From Pseudomonadota bacterium (GTDB lineage: Bacteria > Pseudomonadota > Gammaproteobacteria > Steroidobacterales > Steroidobacteraceae), in NCBI GenBank assembly GCA_026398735.1, contig JAPLSH010000005.1:60407-124406 (forward strand): DNA of 64,000 nt, read 5' to 3'. Shown in pieces: positions 26,685-35,524 of this stretch. The first letter of the stretch is position 1. Every line of letters starts with the position of its first letter. The notes beneath the pieces are model-generated. The model had not been told where the DNA came from and searched no databases. It worked only from the letters and a program-made list of their open reading frames with translations. A program made the translations under genes and the position numbers.

Positions 26685-28936
26685 GGCGACACACCGAAGC
26701 GGACGCGAGCCTCGATGCCGTAAGTACGCGGGTCGTTGAAGATGCCGTAGGTGCCCAGCGACGAGTTGACGCTCTTGTAGAAGAGATGCTGCTCGTCGAG
26801 CACATTGCGCGCCCACAGCGACAGCTCTGCTGATGCACCCATCGAAGGCAGCGGCAGATCTACCAGCGACAGACGCGCATTGACCACCTTGGACTTATCG
26901 ACCAGCGTTTGTTCCACTTCGCTGGTGTAGTAGCCATCAGACCAGTTGCCATCAACATGGAACTTGATCGCGGCGACGCCCATGGGCACTACATAGTCGA
27001 TCGCCAGACTGCCGGCGTTCTTCGGTGCAAACAGCGGCAGCACCTTGGTCAGCGCAGTGCCGGTGATATACGGATTGGGTGCACTCAGTGCATCGATGTC
27101 CGTCAGGGTGTAATTGAGGCTCAGCGTCAGATTCGTAACAGGCGCCAGCGCCACTTCAATTTCGGCGCCGCGGGACTTGCCGCTGGTGCTTGCGTTGGTC
27201 GTGTCAGACACCGTGCGCGGCGAGCCACCGACCGTGAGCGGATAGAAGAAGTCCATCTGCTTGTTGGCAATCTCTGCATCAAACAGCGCGATGTTGAATC
27301 GGGCGCGATTGTCCCAGAACTGGCTCTTCAGACCCAATTCAAAGGCCTTGACCTCTTCAGGACCGAATGCGCGATAGCTAAGCGAACGTGAGTTGGCACC
27401 GCCAGCCTTGAAGCCCGTGCTCCATTTGGCATAGGCAAGCATCGCATCACGAAGATCCCAAGCCACCGTGACCATCGGGTCGAACCGACTCCAGGAGTCG
27501 TCAAACGCCAAGGTTGAAGCCACACCGTTGAGCGTAAAGAGACTGCCGCTTTTATCATCTTTGGTGTAGCGACCGCCGGCAGTGACGTGCAGACGCTTGA
27601 TGGACGCGGGCGTCCAGGTAGCCTGACCGAACACACCGATGCTGTCAGTCCATGCACGGCTGGCACGATCTATGGTGACCTTCGTCAGATCTAACGGCGT
27701 TGTGGCCGGGTTGGTGGAATACACAGTACCCGTGGCGCCCCACAGGTTGGTCAGCGGCGTCTGCGCGTCGTCGCCAGCGGACTCGTGGTAATAGAACGCA
27801 CCGCCGACGTACTGCAGCTCAGCGGTATTACCGATGATCTGCACTTCTTCGCTGTACTGGTGCTGCTTGACTTGAGCCAGGCTGTAGCGCGCGAACGGCT
27901 TGTTTGCAGCAAAGGTGCTGATTGAGTCAATGAAGCCCTGATCGAACTGGCCCTGCTCAAGATCCCGGTAAGAGCTGATTGATTTGATCTTCAGGCTGTC
28001 GCTGACCTGCCAATCTGCCACCAGCAAGTGACCACTGGTCTTGCCAACGCTCTCTTCCTGCTCCCCACCTAGGATAGATGAGTCACGGCGCGTAGTAGAG
28101 GCGCCAGCGACTTGCAACACGCTGGCAAACGGGCCAGCAATCAGCAGCTGTGCATGATAAGGCGTCGTCGCGTCTGAGGCGTTGTCGTAGGCATAGGTCA
28201 CGTCGAGGCTATCGCTGGGCTGCCACAGCGCCGTTGCGCGAACACCTTGCTTGTTCCAGCTGTTGAAGTCGGACTCGCCCACAGCCGGGTTATCTGTCGT
28301 GCCATTGCGGCGGTTGACGAGCGCATCGATCTTGAAACTAAAGTCGCCGGTCTTGGGCAGATCAAGATGCATTACGCCGTTGTAGCCACCGAAATTACCC
28401 AGACCGACGCGGGTATCGAGCCGGAACTGGCCGCTCGGAGCCTTGGTCACAACGCTGATCGCGCCACCTTCGGTGTTGCGACCGAACAGCGTGCCCTGCG
28501 GGCCCTTCAGCACCTCGATACGCTCCACGTCATAGAGCGCGGTGCCGAGGCCTTGAGCGCGACCGAGGAACACGCCATCTACATACACGCCCACACCTGC
28601 GTCGCGCGCAGGCTGGTTGGCATCACCCGAGGCGCCGATGCCACGAATACCAATGTTCAGCGCCGATGAACGAGTCGCAAAGGGCGCGATACGCAGCGAC
28701 GGGATCGAGCCATCGGCAAGACTGCCCAGCGAGATCGCCTGACGATTGCTCAAGGCTTCGGCCGACAGCACGGCTACCGAGATCGGCGTGTCTTGCAGAT
28801 TGGTTTCGCGCTTCTGAGCGGACACCACAATTTCTTCGAGCGCCGAACTGGCAGGTGCGGCAGTTTGGGCATAGGCGGTTGCAGAAGTGGCAGACAGCAG
28901 TGCCAGGGTAACGGCGCGAGCAATAGCAGTGTTCAT
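26681..28936 (-). CDS. TonB-dependent outer-membrane receptor (751 aa)
   Basis: A signal peptide (about 1-24, ending AYA) is followed by the TonB-box region LEEIVVSAQKRETNLQDTPI and plug blocks SVAVLSAEALSNRQAISLGS, LNIGIRGIGASGDANQPARD, VGVYVDGVFLGRAQG and RIEVLKGPQGTLFGRNTEGG. The barrel includes MLAYAKWSTGFKAGGANSRS and EEVKAFELGLKSQFWDNRAR, and ends VRFGVSP. This receptor class is abundant in sphingomonad-like and Steroidobacter-like bacteria and imports diverse substrates. The ATG at 28936 has a GAAGG site 7 bases upstream. The following phosphatase gene overlaps its stop by 4 bases. Confidence 0.92.
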   Translation of the reverse strand: MNTAIARAVTLALLSATSATAYAQTAAPASSALEEIVVSAQKRETNLQDTPISVAVLSAEALSNRQAISLGSLADGSIPSLRIAPFATRSSALNIGIRGIGASGDANQPARDAGVGVYVDGVFLGRAQGLGTALYDVERIEVLKGPQGTLFGRNTEGGAISVVTKAPSGQFRLDTRVGLGNFGGYNGVMHLDLPKTGDFSFKIDALVNRRNGTTDNPAVGESDFNSWNKQGVRATALWQPSDSLDVTYAYDNASDATTPYHAQLLIAGPFASVLQVAGASTTRRDSSILGGEQEESVGKTSGHLLVADWQVSDSLKIKSISSYRDLEQGQFDQGFIDSISTFAANKPFARYSLAQVKQHQYSEEVQIIGNTAELQYVGGAFYYHESAGDDAQTPLTNLWGATGTVYSTNPATTPLDLTKVTIDRASRAWTDSIGVFGQATWTPASIKRLHVTAGGRYTKDDKSGSLFTLNGVASTLAFDDSWSRFDPMVTVAWDLRDAMLAYAKWSTGFKAGGANSRSLSYRAFGPEEVKAFELGLKSQFWDNRARFNIALFDAEIANKQMDFFYPLTVGGSPRTVSDTTNASTSGKSRGAEIEVALAPVTNLTLSLNYTLTDIDALSAPNPYITGTALTKVLPLFAPKNAGSLAIDYVVPMGVAAIKFHVDGNWSDGYYTSEVEQTLVDKSKVVNARLSLVDLPLPSMGASAELSLWARNVLDEQHLFYKSVNSSLGTYGIFNDPRTYGIEARVRFGVSP

Positions 28937-29086
28937 CGATAGACCTTCGTACATGGTTCGAAAGTCGGCACGCTAATGCTTGGACATATCCGCAGCGTTG
29001 CGCTGCGATGAAGCTTTAGTGACGGTGCTGTTAGGTAGCAGCAGCCGGCGCGCTATGAGGCAATCTTATTCGACTATGCTTAGGTC

Positions 29087-29599
29087 ATGGACCGCCAACC
29101 CATTCTCCAAGACGACAGCGTCATCCTCACGCCACTTCGGTCAGACGAGTTCGAGGAGCTACTGAGCGTGTCCAGCGACCCGCTGATATGGGCGCAGCAC
29201 CCCAATCCGGACCGCTGGCAACGCGACGTCTTTCGCACCTATTTTGATGGCGCTATAGCATCGGATGGCGCTTTCATGATCCGCAACAAGGCAAGCGGTA
29301 CCGCGATCGGCAGCACCCGCTTCTATGATCACGACGCCGACGCGAGTGAGATCAAGATTGGCTACACCTTCTTTTCGCGCGATCAATGGGGCAGGGGCAC
29401 CAACCAACGCGTCAAGCGACTCATGCTTGACCATGCCTTTGCGCATGTGAAGCAGGTGATCTTCCACGTGGGCGCCGACAACCTGCGCTCGCGCATCGCC
29501 ATGCAACGGCTGGGCGCGCAACTTATCGGGGAGTTGGAGGTGGCCTACTTTGGCGAACTCCCGAAGAAAAACGTGGTATTCAGGATTACTGCCCCGTGA
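29087..29599 (+). CDS. GNAT acetyltransferase, RimJ/RimL-like
   Basis: A 170-residue protein of the RimJ/RimL branch: DSVILTPLRSDEFEELLSVS, then AIGSTRFYDHDADASEIKIG, YTFFSRDQWGRGTNQRVKRL (acetyl-CoA loop Q/R-x-x-G-x-G/T), MLDHAFAHVKQVIFHVGADN and LRSRIAMQRLGAQLIGEL. These enzymes acetylate amino groups of proteins or small molecules. A TATGCT box seven bases before the ATG suggests a leaderless or very short leader transcript (weak evidence). The tRNA gene is just downstream on the opposite strand. Confidence 0.9.
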   Translation: MDRQPILQDDSVILTPLRSDEFEELLSVSSDPLIWAQHPNPDRWQRDVFRTYFDGAIASDGAFMIRNKASGTAIGSTRFYDHDADASEIKIGYTFFSRDQWGRGTNQRVKRLMLDHAFAHVKQVIFHVGADNLRSRIAMQRLGAQLIGELEVAYFGELPKKNVVFRITAP

Positions 29600-29623
29600 T
29601 GGGGAACAGGTGCGGCAGAAGTA

Positions 29624-29696
29624 TGGGCCTGCTTGGATTCGAACCAAGGACCAAGGGATTATGAGTCCCCTGCACTAACCGCTGTGCTACAGGCCC
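29624..29696 (-). tRNA. tRNA with CAU anticodon, probably tRNA-Ile2 (lysidine type)
   Basis: On the minus strand a full cloverleaf folds: acceptor GGGCCTG / CAGGCCC, D-stem GCAC / GTGC, anticodon stem GGGGA / TCCCT with loop CTCATAA (anticodon CAT), variable TGGTC, T-stem CTTGG / CCAAG with TTCGAAT loop, discriminator A. The CTCATAATCnCTTGGTC stretch resembles bacterial tRNA-Ile2 more than elongator tRNA-Met, so the wobble C is probably changed to lysidine. CCA is not encoded (the discriminator is followed by TAC), so a CCA-adding enzyme is needed. Confidence 0.9.
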
Positions 29697-29721
29697 GCCG
29701 TAAGTGGCGCTAAAGATACCA

Positions 29722-30084
29722 CTAGCGCGGTGCATCCATCTTCAGCGAATCGTGCGAACTGCCCCCGCCGGCATCCTTGAACATGTCGCGGTTATTCTCT
29801 TCCATACGCTTGAGTTCTTCGCGCGTGAAGCACTGCTCCCCACGGCGCAAGCGCGAACCGGTCGGTGTTGCGGTTTGGCAGAAAGACTCTTTGCTATCGC
29901 GCACTACACGCCGAAAGCCAGGGAACTCTGGTCTGCCTTTTTCGACGTTACCGGCAGCTCGTACGGCAACGGGCTTGGCTGGCGCAGCCGTGGGCTTCGC
30001 CGGACTTGTTCCCACGCAAGCCGACACCACCAGACAACCAACCAGCAGGACGGCAACCGAACCAAGGCGCTGTGCACGGTCCAT
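29722..30084 (-). CDS. Small lipoprotein of unknown function
   Basis: A 120-residue protein with a lipoprotein signal (VAVLLVGCLVVSACVG), a Pro/Ala-rich linker and a short C-terminal domain: GFRRVVRDSKESFCQTATPT, SRLRRGEQCFTREELKRMEE, ending GGSSHDSLKMDAPR. The two cysteines may form a disulfide. Small lipoproteins with a FCRxxxxTGSRL...CxTxxE pattern are common in gammaproteobacteria and have no assigned role. The gene stands alone between the SDR gene and the tRNA. Confidence 0.7.
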   Translation of the reverse strand: MDRAQRLGSVAVLLVGCLVVSACVGTSPAKPTAAPAKPVAVRAAGNVEKGRPEFPGFRRVVRDSKESFCQTATPTGSRLRRGEQCFTREELKRMEENNRDMFKDAGGGSSHDSLKMDAPR

Positions 30085-30125
30085 AGAACTCCCCGATCGT
30101 TTTGTTACGACGCTGTAAGTCTAGT

Positions 30126-30860
30126 TCACCAAGGCACCGGGTCGCCGCGCCAGTCGTAAAAGCCGCCGCTTTGCGCCGGGGCCAGACCCTCCAGCACAGC
30201 CAGCAGCTGCTCCGCGGCCTCGGCAGGGCCCCGAACCTCTAAACCAGTCTTGGCAAACGGCGCCGACAGACCGGTATCCACGGTGCCGGGATGCAGCGCC
30301 ACGCATAGCGCCTGCGGACGCTGGCGGCGCAGTTCAATGGCAGCGGTATGGACCAACTGATTGAGGGCTGCCTTGGCGGCGCGATAGGCATACCAGCCGC
30401 CCAGCTGGTTATCGCCGATGCTGCCAACGCGCGCCGAGAGCGCTGCGCACACGGCACGCCCCTGCTTGGGCATCAGCGGCAGCAGATGCTTCATGACCAG
30501 CGCGGGTCCGATGGCATTGACCGCAAACGACTGTGCCAGTGCAGCCGGATCGAGTGCGGCCAAGCTCTTTTCGGGCTGCATGCTGGGGCCATGCAGCACG
30601 CCACTGGCGATGATCAGCAGTCGCAGCGGCAGACCGCTATCTGACAGGGTGGCAGCCAATCCTGCGACGCTGGCCTCGTCGGTCACGTCTACTGCCGGTG
30701 TACTGCGCCGTGACAACGCCAACACCTGCGCGAAATGACCCTCGCGCTGCAGCTGGGACACCAGCGCCGCGCCAATGCCGCCGCTACCGCCAATCACCAC
30801 CGCCAGTCCGCCCTGGCTGGCATCAGCCCGCTGGGCTGCTATCGTATTGGTGTGTTGCAT
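30126..30860 (-). CDS. Short-chain dehydrogenase/reductase (CsgA-like)
   Basis: A 244-residue classical SDR: VVIGGSGGIGAALVSQLQ (cofactor loop) near residue 20, LLIIASGVLHG (NAG-like), AALSARVGSIGDNQLGGWYA with the catalytic Ser, then YRAAK with Tyr-x-x-x-Lys, and LHPGTVDTGLSAPF. The family branch with ASGVLHG and GGWYAYRAAKAALN is annotated as CsgA or C-factor-like. The substrate is unknown. The start codon overlaps the start region of the divergent protease gene. Confidence 0.92.
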   Translation of the reverse strand: MQHTNTIAAQRADASQGGLAVVIGGSGGIGAALVSQLQREGHFAQVLALSRRSTPAVDVTDEASVAGLAATLSDSGLPLRLLIIASGVLHGPSMQPEKSLAALDPAALAQSFAVNAIGPALVMKHLLPLMPKQGRAVCAALSARVGSIGDNQLGGWYAYRAAKAALNQLVHTAAIELRRQRPQALCVALHPGTVDTGLSAPFAKTGLEVRGPAEAAEQLLAVLEGLAPAQSGGFYDWRGDPVPW

Positions 30861-31808
30861 CGCCTGCGCCCTCTGCTATTGCTGCTGCCACTGTGCCTCG
30901 CTGCGCCGGCACTTGCACAGGTGTCGCTGACACAAGCAGCCAGCGACGACGAGCTGGCCGAGATTCTGATTCAGGCACCGGAGCCGCGCTACGTGGCGCC
31001 CACCAACCGCGATCGTATCGGTCGTGTGTGGGTGCCGGTATACCTCAATGGCAAAGGACCGTTTCGACTGGTACTGGACTCGGGTGCCACGCGCACTGCC
31101 GTAGTGCCCAGCGTAGCGCAGCGCTTAGGGCTGGACACCAGCAAGTCGCCGCAGGTCAGGCTACGTGGTGTCACGGGCATCGCGATTGTGCCAACGATCC
31201 GCGTCAATACACTGATCGTAGGTGATCTGCAGCTCTCACCCACCGTACTGCCGATTGTGGCCGACGCGTTTGGCGGTGCCGAGGGCCTGTTGGGCATTGA
31301 GGGCATGGCCGACAAGCGCATCTACATCGACTTTCGCAACGACTTCATCAATGTGTCGCGCTCTAAGAGCAAACCTGCTGAAGCGGGTTTTACGACGCTA
31401 CCCATGCTGCGCCGCAGCGGCAACAACATGATGGTCAACGCCACCATTGGTGGCGTGAGGGCACTGGCCATCATTGATACCGGTGCGCAAGCGTCGGTGG
31501 GCAATCTGGCGTTATACAAAGCGCTGGAGAGGCGCTTCAAGGCGGGCGAAGCCACCAAAGACGAGATCTGGGGCGCCAGCGGTGACATGCAGGCTGGTGA
31601 AGGCCGCGTAGTGTCACCGATTCAGATGGGCAACATCGACATCCGCAGCGCTCATGTCACGTTTGGTGACATGAACATCTTCAGTCACTGGAAGGTAACC
31701 AGTGAGCCGGCGCTGCTGATCGGCATGGACATACTGGGCTTGGTCGACACGCTGGTGATCGACTACAAGCGTCGTGAGTTGATGATCAAGCTGCAGGGGC
31801 GCCGCTGA
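30852..31808 (+). CDS. Retropepsin-like aspartic protease with two catalytic motifs, exported
   Basis: A 318-residue protein read from a GTG at 30852 (TTG at 30855 alternative) because a signal peptide (RLRPLLLLLPLCLAAPALA) begins there; the frame is open 39 codons further, but that part is antisense to the SDR gene. Two retropepsin-like halves follow: PFRLVLDSGATRTAV (DSG) near residue 75 and ALAIIDTGAQASVG (DTG) near 215. Both aspartates are present, so a single chain can form the two-lobed active site. The cleavage target is unknown. It converges on the SnoaL gene and overlaps its end by 23 bases. Confidence 0.85.
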   Translation: MLHRLRPLLLLLPLCLAAPALAQVSLTQAASDDELAEILIQAPEPRYVAPTNRDRIGRVWVPVYLNGKGPFRLVLDSGATRTAVVPSVAQRLGLDTSKSPQVRLRGVTGIAIVPTIRVNTLIVGDLQLSPTVLPIVADAFGGAEGLLGIEGMADKRIYIDFRNDFINVSRSKSKPAEAGFTTLPMLRRSGNNMMVNATIGGVRALAIIDTGAQASVGNLALYKALERRFKAGEATKDEIWGASGDMQAGEGRVVSPIQMGNIDIRSAHVTFGDMNIFSHWKVTSEPALLIGMDILGLVDTLVIDYKRRELMIKLQGRR

Positions 31809-32250
31809 ACTTCATCTGGATGGAGCCGCGACGCGAGGCGAACTTCCACTCGCCGTTCTCGCGCACGTACTCATCGCGAAACTCACCAAAGTACAGCGGA
31901 CCTGCCGACACAAACGGCGGCTTGGCATCGGCCGCCGGCGTGGTGGCAATCATCGTCAGGTATGAAATGCCGGTCGCATGATTGCTATCGACCACATCGA
32001 TCATGGTGTTGGTGGCCAGATGCTTGGTAAGCAAGCTGGCGGGGCGCGTCATCAATCCTGCACGAATCGCCTCGCGACCTTCGATGACCGCATCGGGTGT
32101 CATAGGGCGAGCCAGCGAGCCATTAACGGCAAAGCAATCCGCAGCACCGCTGAGATCACCCAAGTCCAAGCGACGTGAATACACCAGCACCAGGCGCTCG
32201 CAGGCACGTTCGATCTGGGTTACTTCAGCAGCAGTCAGTGTGTGGCTCAT
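31786..32250 (-). CDS. SnoaL-like / NTF2-fold protein
   Basis: A 154-residue protein with the NTF2-like (SnoaL_4) pattern: IERACERLVLVYSRRLDLGD, LSGAADCFAVNGSLARPM, IEGREAIRAGLMTRPASLLT, KHLATNTMIDVVDSNHATGI, and a last strand KFASRRGSIQMKF. Members act as isomerases, hydratases or ring-hydroxylating beta subunits; many have no assigned role. It is the gene after the GMC oxidoreductase on the same strand (13-base gap), so it may belong to the same catabolic unit. Confidence 0.85.
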   Translation of the reverse strand: MSHTLTAAEVTQIERACERLVLVYSRRLDLGDLSGAADCFAVNGSLARPMTPDAVIEGREAIRAGLMTRPASLLTKHLATNTMIDVVDSNHATGISYLTMIATTPAADAKPPFVSAGPLYFGEFRDEYVRENGEWKFASRRGSIQMKFSGAPAA

Positions 32251-32263
32251 GGGGATACTCCGT

Positions 32264-33910
32264 TCAGGTGCTGGGGCGGGTGGAGTCTAACGCGGGATAT
32301 TCAGGAGCGGGTGCAGCTCTGCCCCGCACCAAGTCGGCAGCCTTCTCGGCCACCATCACCACCACCGCATTGGTGTTGCCACCGACGATGCGCGGAAAGA
32401 CTGAGGCGTCTGCCACGCGCAAGCCCTCGATACCCTGCACACGCAGCTGCGGATCCACCACTGCCTCGGCATCACTACCCATGCGGCAGGTGCCCACTGG
32501 GTGATGCACGCTATAAGCCTCGGCGCGGATGTAATCGGTCAGCTGTTCATCGCTGACTACGGCGGCGCCCGGTGCAGTCTCGGTGCCACCAAAGCGCGCA
32601 AATGCCGGCGAAGCGAACAAGCGTCGCACCAAACGCATGCCATAGAGCAGCGGCTGCACGTCACGCGCATCGGCCAACAGGTTCGGATCGATGTGGGGCG
32701 CAGCCAGTGGATCGGCGCTAGCCAGCGTGAGCCTGCCGCGACTGTGCGGATACAAGCCCACTGGGCTTACCGCAAAGCCATGGCCGAGCGGGAACGGAAA
32801 CTTGGGAGACGGTCGGCGCGCTGGCTGAAACACCAGTTGCAGGTCAGGCCGGTCGAGCGCGGGATCGCTCTTAATGAAGGCCGCTGACTCGAAGATGTTG
32901 TTGGCCAAAGGACCGGTACGCGTGAGCAGGTACTGCGCAAGCTGCCAGAGGTTGCGCGGTGCCGCGCGCCACGACAAGCCATAAGACGCTGTGTTGTGCA
33001 TGATCTGGTGCACAGGGCTGGCCAGATGGTCATGCAGATTAGCGCCCACAGCAGGCAGTGCGTGTCGCGCCGCAATGCCCAGCGGTGCCAGCTGCGCCGG
33101 ATCACCAATGCCCGACAGCAACAGCAACTGCGGCGACTGCAACGCACCGGCAGTCAGCAGCACTTCGCGCTGTGCGCGCACGGTGACTATGCCCGCTGCC
33201 CCGATAGCCTCGATGCCCACGGCACGCTTGCCCTCCAGCAGCACACGCGTGGCCTGCAGGCCCGTGAGCACAGTGAGGTTGGGTCGCGACAACGCCGGTC
33301 GCAGCAACGCGCGCGCACTAGTCTCGCGCCGGCCATTACGCACGGATAACTGCCGCAGCGCCGCACCTTCGGACTCTGTGCCATTAAGGTCTGCGCTGCG
33401 CGCAATACCCTCGCCTGCCAAGGCCTGCATGAATGCACTGTTGAGCGGATTGGGGTGCGTCACGGTTCGCACGTTCATCTCACCCGTGCTGCCATGCCAC
33501 GGTGAAGCGCTGAAGTTTTCGTTGTGCTCGGTGCGGCGGAAGTACGGCAGCACCTGCGCGTAATCCCAGCCGCTGGCACCCAGCGCAGCCCAGTCATCGA
33601 AGTCGCGGCGATTGCCACGGAAATACACCATGCCATTGATCAGCGCTGAACCGCCCAAACCACGGCCGCGCGGATTGCCAATGCGCCGGCCGTTGAGGTG
33701 CGCCTGCGGCGCGGTAAGAAAGCGCCAGTTGAGTTCGGGCCGACGCTGTACCAGCGATACACCACCGGGCACATCCACATACCGATGGCGACCATCGCCG
33801 CCGGCCTCAATCAGACACACGCTGCGCTCGCGGTCTTCTGACAGGCGCGCAGCCAGCACACAGCCGGCAGTACCACCGCCGACGATGACGTAATCAAACA
33901 CCTGGGTCAT
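32264..33910 (-). CDS. GMC-type FAD oxidoreductase (choline dehydrogenase-like)
   Basis: A 548-residue flavoprotein: FDYVIVGGGTAGCVLAARLS (FAD dinucleotide loop) at about 4-23, PRGRGLGGSALINGMVYFRG (GMC signature 1), LTAGALQSPQLLLLSGIGDP (signature 2), and the C-terminal HHPVGTCRMGSDAEAVVDPQ plus RVADASVFPRIVGGNTNAVV, with the catalytic His and the second His/Asn. GMC enzymes oxidise alcohols such as choline or aliphatic and aromatic alcohols. The start is ATG at 33910, where the FAD motif begins. It is upstream of the SnoaL gene and divergent from the YqaA-like gene. Confidence 0.92.
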   Translation of the reverse strand: MTQVFDYVIVGGGTAGCVLAARLSEDRERSVCLIEAGGDGRHRYVDVPGGVSLVQRRPELNWRFLTAPQAHLNGRRIGNPRGRGLGGSALINGMVYFRGNRRDFDDWAALGASGWDYAQVLPYFRRTEHNENFSASPWHGSTGEMNVRTVTHPNPLNSAFMQALAGEGIARSADLNGTESEGAALRQLSVRNGRRETSARALLRPALSRPNLTVLTGLQATRVLLEGKRAVGIEAIGAAGIVTVRAQREVLLTAGALQSPQLLLLSGIGDPAQLAPLGIAARHALPAVGANLHDHLASPVHQIMHNTASYGLSWRAAPRNLWQLAQYLLTRTGPLANNIFESAAFIKSDPALDRPDLQLVFQPARRPSPKFPFPLGHGFAVSPVGLYPHSRGRLTLASADPLAAPHIDPNLLADARDVQPLLYGMRLVRRLFASPAFARFGGTETAPGAAVVSDEQLTDYIRAEAYSVHHPVGTCRMGSDAEAVVDPQLRVQGIEGLRVADASVFPRIVGGNTNAVVVMVAEKAADLVRGRAAPAPEYPALDSTRPST

Positions 33911-33982
33911 GGACGTGAACGGCTCCGCGACGATGCAGCGGTCATCGTAATACGACGCGGGAGGCTGCACTATGTGATCACC

Positions 33983-34414
33983 ATGATCTCTTTGGCCGTC
34001 TACGCAAGCCTGTTTGGCGTCGCTTTCATCGCCGCGACGGTGTTTCCACTGCAATCCGAAGCGGCATTGATCGCGCTGCTGCTCAATGGACAGCAGGCGG
34101 TGTGGGCGCTAATCGCCGTGGCCAGCGTCGGCAATGTGCTGGGCTCAGTGGTCAACTGGGTGTTGGGACGCGGCATAGAGCGCTTTCGCGACAAGCGCTG
34201 GTTTCCGGCCAGTCCTGCCGCACTGGAGCGTGCACAGCGCGCCTATCAAAAGTGGGGCAAGTGGTCGCTGTTGCTCAGCTGGGCGCCGTTCATCGGTGAT
34301 CCGCTGACGGTAATGGCAGGTGTACTGCGCGAACCGCTGCCGATGTTCTTGCTGCTGGTGACAATGGCCAAGGTGGGCCGCTATGTCACCTTGGCTTGGC
34401 TGGTGCTGCGTTGA
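33983..34414 (+). CDS. YqaA/DedA-type membrane protein
   Basis: A 143-residue membrane protein with four hydrophobic segments: YASLFGVAFIAATVFPLQSE, VWALIAVASVGNVLGSVVNW, WSLLLSWAPFIGDPLTVMAG, MFLLLVTMAKVGRYVTLAWL. The blocks TVFPLQSEAALIALL, SVGNVLGSVVNWVLGR and FIGDPLTVMAGVLR are typical of YqaA in the SNARE-associated/DedA superfamily, implicated in lipid flipping or membrane integrity. A GTG at 33974 is an alternative start. A 10-bp hairpin overlaps the stop. Confidence 0.88.
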   Translation: MISLAVYASLFGVAFIAATVFPLQSEAALIALLLNGQQAVWALIAVASVGNVLGSVVNWVLGRGIERFRDKRWFPASPAALERAQRAYQKWGKWSLLLSWAPFIGDPLTVMAGVLREPLPMFLLLVTMAKVGRYVTLAWLVLR

Positions 34415-34425
34415 GGCAGCACCAG
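34400..34425. terminator. Hairpin between convergent genes
   Basis: A perfect 10-bp stem (CTGGTGCTGC and GCAGCACCAG, 6-base loop) that includes the stop codon of the YqaA-like gene, 20 bases from the stop of the convergent alcohol dehydrogenase. No T run is present; it could act as a bidirectional terminator or mRNA 3' stabiliser. Confidence 0.5.
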
Positions 34426-34445
34426 CGAGTGTGCCAACCGAGCGG

Positions 34446-35456
34446 TTAGAGCCCCGTCGGATCCACCAGCACCTTGCACTGCGTGGTGCGCTGACGCAGC
34501 GACTCGAACATCGGCGGCATGTCATCGAGCTTGACGATGTCGGTAACCATCGCGCGCGGCGTCACGGCATCGGTCTCCAGCACATCGGCCGACAGCTCAA
34601 ACTCGCGCACTTCATAAAAGGCCGAGGCTTGGATGCGCAGTTCTTTGCTGACGAACTGGAAGGGCATGAACGTATCGGGCGGTGTGCACAGACCCAGCAC
34701 GATGACGGTGCCGCGCACTTTGCAGTATTCGATGGCCTTTTGAATGAGGCCTGGCTTGCCCACGGCTTCGTACACCACATCGGGCGGACCACCCAAGGCT
34801 TCGTTGACGGCTTCGGGTGAGGCATTGGCCGGATCGATGAAGTGCGTGGCACCCATGCGCAGCGCCAACTCGGCGCGACGATTGGAACCGGCCGTAACAG
34901 CGATGCGGCTGGCGCCCATACGGCGCGACCAATATGCAGCAGCCAAGCCGATAGGGCCGGCGCCGATGATCAGCACGCGCGCACCCACGGGTGCATTGGC
35001 CAGTGCCACACCGTGCAGGCTGACCGCCAGCGGCTCGACCAGTGCGCCATCTTCAAGGGCAACCGTCTTGGGCAACAGGGTGAGCTGGTGCTGCTCGGCC
35101 AGCGAGTACTGGCCATAGCCGCCACCGTCAATGCGCATCTTGGAGCACCAGGCTGGCACACCACTTAAGCAGGTGGCGCACTTACCGCAGCCATGCACCG
35201 GGAACACGGCCACGTGGTCGCCAACCTTGACGCGGTCGACGCCCTTGCCCAGCGCCGCCACACGGCCTGAATACTCGTGACCCAGCACTGCGCCGGCCGG
35301 CACGCCAAAGATAGGATCCTCGGTCAGGTGCAGATCGCTGCCGCAGATGCCGCAGCGACACACTTCGACCACGACTTCATTTTCACCCGGGGTCGGGTCT
35401 GCAATGGTCTCGACAACCAGCGGCGAACCCAGCTTTTTGAAGACAGCAGCTTTCAT
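34446..35456 (-). CDS. Zinc-dependent medium-chain alcohol dehydrogenase
   Basis: A 336-residue MDR protein. Catalytic zinc ligands are in EVCRCGICGSDLH (Cys) and VLGHEYSGRV (His, Glu); structural zinc ligands in HGCGKCATCLSGVPAWC (four Cys). The Rossmann fold has VLIIGAGPIGLAAAYWSRRM. The relation is closest to threonine or sorbitol dehydrogenase-like MDRs; the substrate is unknown. It is divergent from the glutathione S-transferase across a 68-base gap with a strong GAGG-rich site on the GST side. Confidence 0.92.
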   Translation of the reverse strand: MKAAVFKKLGSPLVVETIADPTPGENEVVVEVCRCGICGSDLHLTEDPIFGVPAGAVLGHEYSGRVAALGKGVDRVKVGDHVAVFPVHGCGKCATCLSGVPAWCSKMRIDGGGYGQYSLAEQHQLTLLPKTVALEDGALVEPLAVSLHGVALANAPVGARVLIIGAGPIGLAAAYWSRRMGASRIAVTAGSNRRAELALRMGATHFIDPANASPEAVNEALGGPPDVVYEAVGKPGLIQKAIEYCKVRGTVIVLGLCTPPDTFMPFQFVSKELRIQASAFYEVREFELSADVLETDAVTPRAMVTDIVKLDDMPPMFESLRQRTTQCKVLVDPTGL

Positions 35457-35524
35457 GATCCGTTCACTCCCCCGAGGCGGTTACTATCTGGGCTGACTAT
35501 GCCACAGCGCCCGAGGAGGCTCCC

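Noticed and set aside
28991..29007. CGCAGCG / CGCTGCG hairpin upstream of the 751-residue receptor
   Set aside because: Short, GC-only stem with a 3-base loop and no T run; no riboswitch-like or terminator context could be supported.
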